From NCBI GenBank assembly GCA_036898135.1, contig CM072512.1, positions 42,687,944 to 42,751,943 on the forward strand: a DNA stretch of 64,000 bases. Reading direction: 5' to 3'. Made by a program: the position numbers and the translations under genes. Source of the stretch: Oncomelania hupensis (Eukaryota > Mollusca > Gastropoda > Littorinimorpha > Pomatiopsidae). The notes beneath the pieces were generated by a model. The model made no database searches, was not told where the DNA came from, and was given only the letters and a program-made list of their open reading frames with translations. Below are positions 54,155-64,000 of the stretch, one piece after another (positions within the stretch are counted from its first letter, which is position 1; every line of letters begins with the position of its first letter).

Positions 54155-54156
<2 letters not shown>
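53783..54156 (+). mobile_element. tRNA-derived SINE, family S3, copy b
   Basis: Head GTGGGCGCATTGGATTAGTC and B box GGGTTCGATTC (53845-53855). The central region GAGGTCACCGAGGGTTTTCT through CACTCCGGTTTCCTCC is shared with copy a. The 3' part ends AAGCGCGTATTTAGCATCC followed by (TTA)n. Confidence 0.8.
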
Positions 54157-54237
<81 letters not shown>

Positions 54238-54276
54238 ATTAATTAATTAATTAATTAATTAATTAATTAATTAAAC
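54157..54276. repeat. (TTA)n-(ATTA)n microsatellite
   Basis: Continuous with the SINE tail; the trinucleotide block passes to a tetranucleotide (TTAA) block at about 54231. Confidence 0.95.
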
Positions 54277-54960
54277 CAACAAGTCAATCTATGTACGGGG
54301 TACAACCAATTTATATTTTTAGAGTCACTATAGAATCAACCTGCCTCGGACCCCAAAAATTGATTTAAGTTTTGTGAATAGGTCGATGGCTCATGGGGAA
54401 AAGACAAGAAAAAAAAAGAAATTATGAGATTTAAAACACCCCCAAATTCACAAACAAACAAACAAAAAACAAGAAATGGAGATAAAACTGGTTCCTTAAA
54501 AGGGCTGTGTGCGACGATGTAAAGCGGCTGAAAGAATGTAGATAAATGGAGGTACAATAAATAAGAATGATGGAGAAAGAAAGAAATTAGCCGATGCACA
54601 TGACCGAGCATTCATTGAAACACTCTCGCGCATGCGCCACAGAGTAAGCTTTCTGGGGTCCATCTAACTAGTAAAATACAAACGAATACAAACATTCTGG
54701 TAATAATCACGAAGGGGGGGGGGGGAGGCAAAAAAGGGGTGTGTGAAGGTGTTGCAAAATCAATAGTTAATTGGTATGTACTATAGTGAAGTGAAGACAA
54801 ATAGAATTACCCAACGTTTCTGAACACTCCCAACTTGTTTTCAATGACCACTTTCATTCATTCAGACATTTTCTCCCACCCAGTATCCCGCCCACACTCC
54901 ACAGCATGAGAGGGTCCGCTTACTGTGAAAACGATGGGAAAGGTCTGGGTGGGTGGACCA
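54277..54960. other. Non-coding stretch
   Basis: No supported gene. A G-run of about 13 bases lies near 54713-54726. Confidence 0.45.
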
Positions 54961-55560
54961 GGGAGGAGGAGGAGGAGGAGAGAGACAGACAGACAGACAG
55001 ACAGATAGACAGACAGACGTATACAGATACAGAGGGGAAGAAGAGAGAAGGAAGGAGAGTGAGATAGAGAAGGGGGGAAGGGGAATGAAGTGAGAGTTGA
55101 AATGGGAGGGGCCGGGGTGGGTGGGGTTAGGGTCAGGTACCTGTTCAGTTGTTGCACCGCCTGGTCACATTTTACGGGCTTTTAGATCCTGTTAACCTTT
55201 CCAGGTGTCTGCCTGTCCGTTTGAAGGAGGCCTACTTGCTACCTGCGCTGCCGCGGTGCACTGACCACATTGAGAAAGGAAGACGGTAGAGTCTCACAAG
55301 AAAGTAGAGAAAGAAAAAAGAAAAAAGGAATGACGGAAGGAAGAAAGTTTTTTTTGTTTAATTAAGAAAGAAAGACACAAAAAGACATACAGAAAGAAAG
55401 AAGAAGGAAAAAGAAAGAAAAGAAAAAATAACGAAAGAACGAAGTAATTAGAAAGAAAGAACGCAACGAAAGGAATGAACCGATGAATCAAAGGGAGGCA
55501 AAAAAGAGAAAAAGGCCTGCATAAACACGCAAGGAGGGGAAGGTGGGGGGTGGGGAAGAA
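54961..55560. repeat. (GGA)n/(GACA)n and polypurine tract
   Basis: (GGA)n then (GACA)n at 54963-55018, then extended G/A-rich stretches (55035-55090, 55270-55560). Frames read from it are low-complexity artefacts. Confidence 0.85.
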
Positions 55561-55715
55561 CTATAAAACAGCGCAAGCCCCGCATCCCATCGCAATCAAC
55601 AAAAACTCCCTGAATATTTATTGATCATCTAATATAACTTATATAATATATTATAGTACCTCAAATTCAGACTAAACGAAGAGAAACGGGCTGCGTAACG
55701 TATAATGCGAATGTA

Positions 55716-55717
<2 letters not shown>

Positions 55718-55814
<97 letters not shown>

Positions 55815-55830
55815 TCTCTCTCTTTCTTTT

Positions 55831-55897
<67 letters not shown>

Positions 55898-56051
55898 CTC
55901 TCTTTGTCTCTCTGACTGTCTCTCTGTCTGTTTGTTCAGACCTAAAGCAATAACCTTGTAATGTAATGTAATGCTTGTTTGTCTCTCTGCCGGTTTCTGT
56001 CTCGCTCTTTCCGTCGATCTCTGTCTCTGTCTCTGTCTCTGCCTCTCTCTC

Positions 56052-56120
<69 letters not shown>
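55718..56120. repeat. (CT)n tracts with an R1 tail fragment between them
   Basis: (CT)n at about 55719-55890 and 56040-56120. Between them, 55939-55973 reads CCTAAAGCAATAACCTTG followed by TAATG repeats, equal to the last part of R1 copy 1. Confidence 0.85.
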
Positions 56121-56126
<6 letters not shown>

Positions 56127-56436
56127 GTATGAGTTAACTGTGGCTCATTACCTCTCCCTTACGGCAGGTTAAAAGCCTACGTGTGTATATGTGTATGTTT
56201 CTGCGTGTGTACCAAGAGGCAGGGGTGGGGTGAGGAGGTTAAAGAGTGAAAGTAGGTGTGTGTGTAGATGTACTTTTGTTATGGTCTCAATTGTTTAATA
56301 TTATAGTTATAGTTACATTTTTATTTAAATTTTCAAATTTTTTTCTTTTGATTTTGAAATTTGAAATTCCTTATGAAGGACTAAACTGTAAGACAGGTTC
56401 AGTGAACCTAATGCTATTATCCTAATTAAAGGTTTC

Positions 56437-56501
<65 letters not shown>

Positions 56502-56689
56502 CTCGCCCTCCCTCACAAGCGCCCGCGCGCGCACACACACAGCGCCATCCTTTTCGCGCTGCTTCTTCCGTGTTAAGTGTATTGTTGATGATTGATAGAG
56601 CATCTACACCTGTCTAATGAGAATGCTCCTCGGATCAAAGAACACAAAACCCAGGGTCTAGTTCTCTCACATCGACAGTACAATATAGA
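56121..56689. other. Non-coding stretch with (CT)n
   Basis: No gene; a (CT)n tract lies at 56441-56498, followed by a short GCGCGC(AC)n block at 56520-56540. Confidence 0.7.
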
Positions 56690-57330
56690 GAGAGACAGAG
56701 ACAGAGAGAGACAGCCAGACATAGAGACAGACAGAGACAGAGACAGCCAGACATAGAGACAGACAGAGATAGACAGACAGACAGAGACAGAGAGCGACAG
56801 CCAGACAGAGAGACAGACAGAGAGAGACAGCCAGACATAGAGACAGAGACAGCCAGACATAGAGACAGACAGAGACAGAGAGAGACTGCCAGACATAGAG
56901 ACAGACAGAGAAAGAGAGAGACTGCCAGACATAGAGACAGCCAGACATAGAGACAGACAGAGAAAGAGAGAGACTGCCAGACATAGAGACAGACAAAGAC
57001 AGACATAGAGACAGACAGAGACAGAGAGAGACTGCCAGACATAGAGACAGACAGAGAAAGAGAGAGACTGCCAGACATAGAGACAGAGACAGCCAGACAT
57101 AGAGACAGACAGAGACAGAGAGAGACTGCCAGACATAGAGACAGACAGAGAAAGAGAGAGACTGCCAGACATAGAGACAGACAGAGAAAGAGAGAGACTG
57201 CCAGACATAGAGACAGACAGAGAAAGAGAGAGACTGCCAGACATAGAGACAGACAGAGACAGAGAGAGACAGCCAGACATAGAGACAGACAGAGAGAGAG
57301 ACAGCGAGACAGAGACAGAGAGGGAGAGAG
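56690..57330. repeat. GACA/GAGA minisatellite with 36-bp higher-order unit
   Basis: The base pattern is AGAC/AGAG. A 36-bp unit CCAGACATAGAGACAGACAG plus AGAAAGAGAGAGACTG recurs many times with variants. Because 36 is a multiple of 3, minus-strand frames stay open for up to 322 codons with a 12-residue Ser/Leu period. These are not genes. Confidence 0.92.
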
Positions 57331-57414
57331 AGAGAGGGAGGGAGAGATGTATGTGTTTGTGTGTGTGAGAAAAAGAGAGCGAGAATGAGAGAGAGAGAGA
57401 CAAGTAGAGAGAAA

Positions 57415-57466
<52 letters not shown>

Positions 57467-57495
57467 TGTATGTGTTTGCGTATGTGAGAAGGAGA

Positions 57496-57526
<31 letters not shown>

Positions 57527-57610
57527 TTAGTTTGTGTGTGTGTGTGTGAGAGAGAGATAGAGAGAGAGGGAGAAAGAGAGAGAGAGAGCTAGAGAGAGAC
57601 AGAGAGAATA
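57331..57610. repeat. (GAT)n and (GT)n/(GA)n microsatellites
   Basis: (GAT)n at 57416-57466, bordered by short GT and GA tracts. Confidence 0.95.
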
Positions 57611-57785
57611 TGTATGTTAATTTCGATGTAAGCATTTGTTATGTTTTTATTGTTGTTTATGTTTATGTTTTTTTTTGTTGTTGTTGTTTTTCATTTGAAG
57701 GGGCTAAGAGCTTTTAAGTAAGCACAAAACATGTCCAGTTATTATGAAGACTGATGACAAATCGCTCTTGGCTTGTGCTTATTTA
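57611..57785. other. Short non-coding stretch
   Basis: T-rich sequence, no gene. Confidence 0.5.
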
Positions 57786-57859
57786 CACACACATACAAAC
57801 ACACGCACGCCCACACATACTCACACACCCACACACACACACACACACACCCACCCACC

Positions 57860-57896
<37 letters not shown>
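57786..57896. repeat. (CA)n with CCCA interruptions
   Basis: (CA)n tracts around a (CCCA)n block at about 57850-57870. Confidence 0.95.
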
Positions 57897-57899
<3 letters not shown>

Positions 57900-58590
57900 T
57901 AAACAGGACGGCTGGGAAACTCATAAAATAGAAGATGCACCGAAGAATATGCCTAGCAGCATGCAATGCAAACAAATTTACCCGCAGTTTCCGCCTACAC
58001 ATGATGGATGGATTCATACCTGTCCGATACCTGTACATTAATATAAGCTTTACCTGTCGCGTCGCTGCAAACAAAAGCATTATACGGTTGACCTCATCTG
58101 GCCAAAAAGTAGGTCAATATTTATTAATTTAAGTTAATTTAATTGTTTGTTTACTTACTTAAAAACAACAACAACAACAACAACAACGTTAATTCATATG
58201 AATTCAATTGAAACGTATTTAATTCTCTTTTTTTTTAAAATTCATAAGCAAAACAAGGAAACTATTGTTTTTGTATTTAATTAATTATTTAATTAATTAT
58301 TTTATTAATTTAGTTTTCTAAACTTATTCAACATTTCATTCGTCTAATTTTTATCTGTAACTTTTATTTGACACATGTTTGTATATCTGCACTGAACTTA
58401 CCTGTCGCGTCGATTTGATGAAAAGAATTTGACAGTTGGCATTAATACCTGTCAAGGAACTAGATTGAACTGCACTTGTTTTTATTTGTTTCGACTGACA
58501 GATTTATCGATTAATCTGGTTTTTGCAATTCTTAAAACTTTCTTTTATTTCTTTTTTTTTTTTCTTTTATTTATTTATGTATTTATTTAT
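57897..58590. other. AT-rich non-coding stretch
   Basis: No gene. Contains (CAA)n at 58165-58187. ACCTGTCGCGTCG occurs twice (58051 and 58401), and a related ACCTGTAGCGTCG follows the LINE near 59720. Confidence 0.45.
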
Positions 58591-59655
58591 TAGTTTGACC
58601 CAGTCTGGCATGCAGCTCTGTGGGCAACCATGAGAGTGTACAACATCAGCCCTAAAATTATTGAAGTCATCAAAAGCCTGTATGACAAGGCTACGAGTGC
58701 AGTCCTCCATAACAGCGTCATCGGGAACTGGTTCAGAACAACAATCGGTGTGCGTCAAGGATGCCTACTCTCTCCAACACTTCAACATCTTAATAAAGCG
58801 CATCATGTCAGATGCCCTTGAAGATCACGGAAGCACAGTCAGCAAAGGGCAATCTCCAACCTTCCTTTGGCAGATAACATTGATGGATTGGCTGGAGAGG
58901 AACAAGAACTTGAACAGCTGGCACAGAGGCTTGACACCATCTCCAGAGCCTATGGAATTGAAATAAGTGCAGAGAAGATCAAAATGATGACCAACAGCAC
59001 CAATATTGCATCAACATGGACATCAAAGTCTAAGGCCAATCCATACACACAGTGCATAGCTTCAAATATTTAGGAGCCATTTTATCAGACAATGGCTCTC
59101 GACTGGAAGTCCTCTCCAGGATCGCACAAACAACTGCTGCCCTGGCAAAGTTGAAGCCCATTTGGAAAAACAAGACCATCAGTCTACATTCCAAGAAAAG
59201 GCTTCGGCGCTCCCTTGTCATCTCCATCTTCCTATACGCTTGCGAAACGTGGACCCTCACAGCAGATCTACACGAAGAATATAAAGCATGGAAATGAGGT
59301 GCTACAGAAGACTTCTGGGCATTTCCTATACCCAGCACATCACCAACGGCGAAGTCCGACAGACCATCAAACACGATGACCTGCTCACAGTAGTAAAGAA
59401 ACGAAAACTCCGATGGTATGACCATGTCATCAGATCATCAGACCTTGCAAAGACCATCCAGCAAGGCACAGTGCAAGATCAAACACGATGAGACTGAAAA
59501 AAGAGGTGGGATGACAATATTCGAGAATGGACTGGCTTTACACTGAGCGATGCCCTCAGGGTTGATGAGGACATAGAAAGATGGAGTACGCTGGTTAAAC
59601 GATCATCTGTGGTTCTCAATGGCTTCCGAATTACGGGATAAGATAGGATAGTACT
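58591..59655 (+). pseudogene. Non-LTR (LINE) reverse transcriptase fragment, degenerate
   Basis: Starts in the FDPVWHAALWATMRVYNISP region and proceeds through IGVRQGCLLSPTL (RT motif B region) and a damaged motif C: LADNIDGLAGEEQELEQLAQ has ADN where the family has ADD. It continues through SFKYLGAILSDNGS, CETWTLTADL, KRKLRWYDHVIRSS and the C-terminal block to a GGGATAAGATAGGATAG tail. Several frame changes occur (near 58770, 58860, 59040, 59275 and 59480). It is 5' truncated and not functional. Confidence 0.85.
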
Positions 59656-59756
59656 AATTATTTTACTTGATACATCTGTCTTTTTCATACAACAGTGCAT
59701 GGCCTAAATTGCACCTACCTGTAGCGTCGCTTTCAATAAGCAAAGTCTTATTGCAC

Positions 59757-59804
<48 letters not shown>

Positions 59805-59896
59805 TTACTTAGTTCTTTATTTTCATTTCTTTATTTCAATTTTTATTGCTCGTTCCATGCAAGAGGAAGAGTTGAGAATAAATCATATTGGGAATG
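59656..59896. repeat. (TTTA)n microsatellite and flank
   Basis: (TTTA)n at about 59755-59806; the rest is unassigned. Confidence 0.85.
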
Positions 59897-60008
59897 GGAG
59901 AGAGAGAGATAGAGAGAGAGAGAGACAGACAGACAGACATACAGAGACAGAGAAACAGAGACTGAGAGATCGAGACAGAGAGTCAAAAACAGAGACAGCG
60001 AAAGAAAG

Positions 60009-60100
<92 letters not shown>
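59897..60100. repeat. (GA)n/(GACA)n microsatellite
   Basis: Imperfect GAGA/GACA then pure (GA)n at 60013-60097. Confidence 0.95.
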
Positions 60101-60101
<1 letters not shown>

Positions 60102-60469
60102 ATGTGTAAGGATGTGTAGGCTAGTCATGGTGTGAAGAACTGACAGACTGCGTATTGAATAGGTCGAAGACATAGTGTGTTTGCGTGCGTGCGTGTGTTT
60201 GTGTGTATACGTGTGTTCACGTAAGTGCGTGAGGGCGATTGTGGAGGAAGGGAGTAAATACACCCTTCCTTCCAGGTGATGAAGGAGAAGGAAAGAAGAG
60301 GAGAGGAAAGAAATTTATAGAATGAGGAAATGCAGCAGAACTAACTTCAACACCTGTCCAATCACCTTGTCTGTCCCGTTTGAGTGAGGTCAGAGGTTAA
60401 GGTTCACTAGCGTTACCTATCCAATATAGGTAATGTGATGACATTGAGATGGATTGACAGCAAATGGTG
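60101..60469. other. Non-coding stretch
   Basis: A GT-rich part (60175-60215), then purine-rich sequence. No gene. Confidence 0.5.
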
Positions 60470-60571
60470 ATGACGACGATGAGGAGGAGGAGGAGGAGGA
60501 GGAAGAGGAGGAGGATAATGATAGCGTTGTTGACGGGGATGATGATGACGATGACGACGACTACGACGATA

Positions 60572-60641
<70 letters not shown>

Positions 60642-60645
60642 CGAA
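60470..60645. repeat. (GGA)n and (GAT)n microsatellites
   Basis: GAC/GAG-rich start, then (GAT)n from 60570 to 60640. Poly-Asp and poly-His frames are artefacts. Confidence 0.95.
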
Positions 60646-60729
60646 AAGGTGAGAGCCGGAAGGATGGAGTGGGGGATGATCGCGGAGTGTTGGGAGGACC
60701 ATCACCTTGTATCAAATACATAATGTCAT

Positions 60730-61338
60730 TGTTACACTCGATGTTGTTTTTTATCAGTTGATTCAGCCCCGATGCTTGAAACCTGATAAAGTGTAACTTA
60801 GATTCGTTTATCCACGCAGCCTGCTCACTCAGCAAAAAGGCAAAGTCGTCGTATGTAGTTTTCCAACTTTATTCAGCGAACATCAACAACTGCATACAAT
60901 CGTTTTTTCCACTCTCAACTTTTCACTTTCAACTTTACAATTCAACATACTTTTTTTTGAAACAGTGCGGCACATATATATTGTCTCTCTATACTCCAGA
61001 ACAATTTAGGACACTCCAGCGTAACGCACCACAACCAATCAAAATTAACTTCGTCATCACTGTCTCACGTCATACAACCTTATTTGGGATGGAAGCGTCT
61101 CGTGGTTACCACTAGATTTATCCACACGCTTCGATCGATCGTAAACAACCAACTCTAGAAAATTCTCAAATAATATCGACCAACTAAAATTATCAACGTT
61201 ATACAAAGCTTCTTCTAACAAAAACGCAAAATCAAATCAAAGGTAAATACACTCTATTATTGCATGCTTTGCAAATTAAAACAATCAGGTCTATCGCGCG
61301 CGTCACACACGAACTATCGTGCCCGTTTCAACGTAACA
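60730..61338 (-). mobile_element. Solo LTR of family A (copy A'')
   Basis: On the minus strand it starts TGTTACGTTGAAACGGGCAC and ends CGAGTGTAACA, closely matching the ends of the A LTR. It is 609 bp, with a perfect 5-bp duplication GTCAT (60725-60729 and 61339-61343). It keeps the AATAAAGTTGGAAAAC region and the ATCGATCGAAGCG region, with several small deletions. No internal part remains. Confidence 0.93.
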
Positions 61339-61695
61339 GTCATTAACATTAACAACAGGAAAAAGGTTGGTGATGAGAGCAGACGTGAGGTGAGAAGAAA
61401 GAGAGAGAGGAGATGGTGTTAGGGGTGGGTGGTGGGGGGTAGCTTGTAGTAACTAGACACAGAGGAGTATAAAACACCTCGTGCACAAATGATTATGCCC
61501 ATATATGCGCAAGTGTCCGGGGACTATAATCTAATAAACGAACGATGATTATGCTGTAAGCTTATATTGTGTTAATCCAATCCTGATAAACTGAAACACT
61601 CTCTGTCTCCGTCTTTCTCTCTCTGTCTTTGCCTCTCTGCCTCCATCTGTATCTTGGTCCGACTGTCTCTCTCCCAGTCTCTGTCTCTGCCTTTC
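61339..61695. other. Non-coding stretch
   Basis: No gene. A CT-rich tract lies at 61600-61690. Confidence 0.5.
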
Positions 61696-62623
<928 letters not shown>

Positions 62624-62639
62624 CAATTATCAAGAATAA

Positions 62640-63385
62640 AGAATTTTTTTAAATTTACATTCTCGTAAACTGTTTTATTCCGGTCATATTGAATCATGTA
62701 TTAATTATTCCTCTACTATTTTGGATTCTGCTAGTGGCAATGCAATGAAGCTTTTAATTAGAATTCATAAACGTGCAGTTAAACAAGTTATTCTTAAACA
62801 AAAATATCTCTCCAGATGACTATAAACGGATCAATATTCTACCTCTTACCGACAGACTAAAATGTAACAAAGGTGCTTTTTTGCACAAGGTCTTTTCTGG
62901 CAATGCACCTCCCTATCTTTGTTCTCTTTTTTCCAAACAAATTGCCAGATCGTCCACAAAATTAAAGGTTCCAATTCCAAGAATTGATCTCTTCAAAACT
63001 AGTCTAGCTTATTCCGGTTCCATTTGTGGAATAACTTTCCTGAAGATCTCCGCACTCCAGCATCTAAATTTACATCATTTAGAACACGTCTCCTAAAACA
63101 CATTAAAAATTAAATACACATTAATTGTTAATGTTGTTGATTGATATTAACGACATTATTTTGATTTCAATTGTTTGCAAATGTTTTTATCTAATGATGA
63201 CTTTGTTTCTTTGTTATTGTTCCATGATGTGAATGTTATAGTATTGAATTGTATTTAATAGTTATTGTTAAAGCCACAAGGGCAAGATGTAAAAAAGTTC
63301 AACCAGCGCTTACTCTTTTACCCTTGCAAAATAAAATTATCTTGTGTTATCTTATCTTATGTTATCTTTTCTTATCTTATCTCTC
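62640..63385 (+). pseudogene. 3' end of a Jockey/CR1/Rex-like LINE
   Basis: The coding text reads HIKRAVKQVILKQKYLSPDD-like at 62770-62820, then INILPLTDRLKCNKGAFLHK, NAPPYLCSLF, and RIDLFKTSLAYSGSI. A frame change near 63020 leads to LWNNFPEDLR and FTSFRTRLLKHIKN in a neighbouring frame. That pattern (KxxxxxGxxLWNxLPxxLR...F+xxLxxHL) is the C-terminus common to Jockey/CR1/Rex-type RTs. A 3' untranslated region ends in TTATC/TTATG pentamer repeats at about 63340-63380. Confidence 0.65.
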
Positions 63386-63431
63386 TCTCTTTGTCCATTG
63401 CTACTGCAAAGACGTTTATTTTAAATTTTTA

Positions 63432-63545
63432 ATCGTTTTTCTATAGCGCTTTTCCAGATCAAGAGCTGCTCAAGGCGCTGACAGATACAGGATCTAACTC
63501 AATCCGCCCGGATCATTCACTGATGAGACATCGTCTGAGGCCCAA
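63432..63545 (-). mobile_element. SINE S2 3' fragment
   Basis: TAGCGCTTTTCCAGATCAAG, AGCTGCTCAAGGCGCTGA and CAGGATCTAACTCA match the S2 copy at about 9988-10070. It is the tail-side part only; the tRNA head is absent. Confidence 0.8.
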
Positions 63546-64000
63546 ACGCATGAAATTCCATGCAAACGAATGAATACACAATCCTGGGCGACTGCCATGG
63601 GTACGGATGCGAAATAAGGGAGGGAGGGGGAGGGGCAGGGGTGTAGAGTGGGTGAAGTGGAGAAGGAAAGGGGAAAGGGGGAGGGGCCTACTGCGGGTCC
63701 AAACATCTTCAGCATAACAAACACATTACAAAGCCAGCTGGTGCATACTAGAATTCCTCTCGCCATGAATTATTATTTTGCCGACAGACGCATGGAGCCT
63801 ATCAGAATCACTGCCAGTCAAAACATCTGTCGTCAACTTGTGTCCACGGACAAATTGACAGTACACAGCTGTTCACAACAGCAGGCACTCACATCCCCAC
63901 GGCTTGCTGTTACATCATGGCTAATTGGGATCAGAGAGGAATTGTTGGGGGGGGGGGGGGGGGAGTGAGAGAGAAAGAGGGAGGAGAGAGAGGGGGAAGG
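63546..64000. other. Non-coding right end of window
   Basis: G/A-rich segments (63617-63690) and a G-run of about 17-18 near 63944-63962. No supported gene. Confidence 0.5.

Noticed and set aside
56573..57635. 276- and 322-codon minus-strand frames
   Set aside because: Open only because the minisatellite unit is 36 bp; composition is repeated Ser/Leu/Val/Cys.

Overview
The window looks like repeat-dense, gene-poor nuclear DNA of an invertebrate animal. The LINE, SINE, Academ, hAT and Gmr1-type LTR elements, together with very abundant di- and trinucleotide microsatellites, suggest a lophotrochozoan, perhaps a mollusc, but no host gene is present to confirm that. Nearly every coding segment I can recognise belongs to a mobile element. 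I found no credible host protein gene, rRNA, functional tRNA or CRISPR array.

Layout. 1-9128: three degenerate minisatellites, a solo LTR (family A), a small hAT-like MITE, a repeat R1 copy, a CR1/L2-like LINE 3' end, and long microsatellites. 9129-13710: a LINE fragment split by a 3,980-bp Academ-type DNA transposon (9544-13523), itself decayed and carrying two tRNA-derived SINEs. 13711-22461: microsatellites, further LINE copies, a second R1 copy and a 5S-like SINE. 22467-51657: a 29-kb nest. 51658-64000: SINEs, LINE fragments, microsatellites, a second family-A solo LTR, a short hAT-like element and another LINE 3' end.

The nest is the main result. LTR retrotransposon A (22467-51657, TSD CCCTC) has its 5' LTR split by retrotransposon B (22761-46361, TSD TAATT). 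B's pol is split twice: by retrotransposon C in reverse orientation (27524-35619, TSD GTACC) and by hAT-like DNA transposon D (36643-43382, 13-bp TIR, TSD ACCAAG). D has a three-exon transposase gene (about 827 codons) and carries a C-family solo LTR (38639-40204) inside its second intron. The TSDs at A, B, C and D are exact. A, B and C all have Ty3/gypsy-like domains in the order GAG-PR-INT-RT-RH, with integrase before reverse transcriptase, which is the Gmr1 arrangement. C has one uninterrupted 1,495-codon frame and near-identical LTRs, so it is the best candidate for an active element. B has a frameshift and a premature stop in its RT/RH part. A has lost most of RT and all of RH.

Coordinates of TSDs, TIRs, splice sites and frame changes were read directly from the sequence. 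Superfamily names come from motif recognition without database searches. Stretches described as empty are those where I saw no recognisable gene or repeat.
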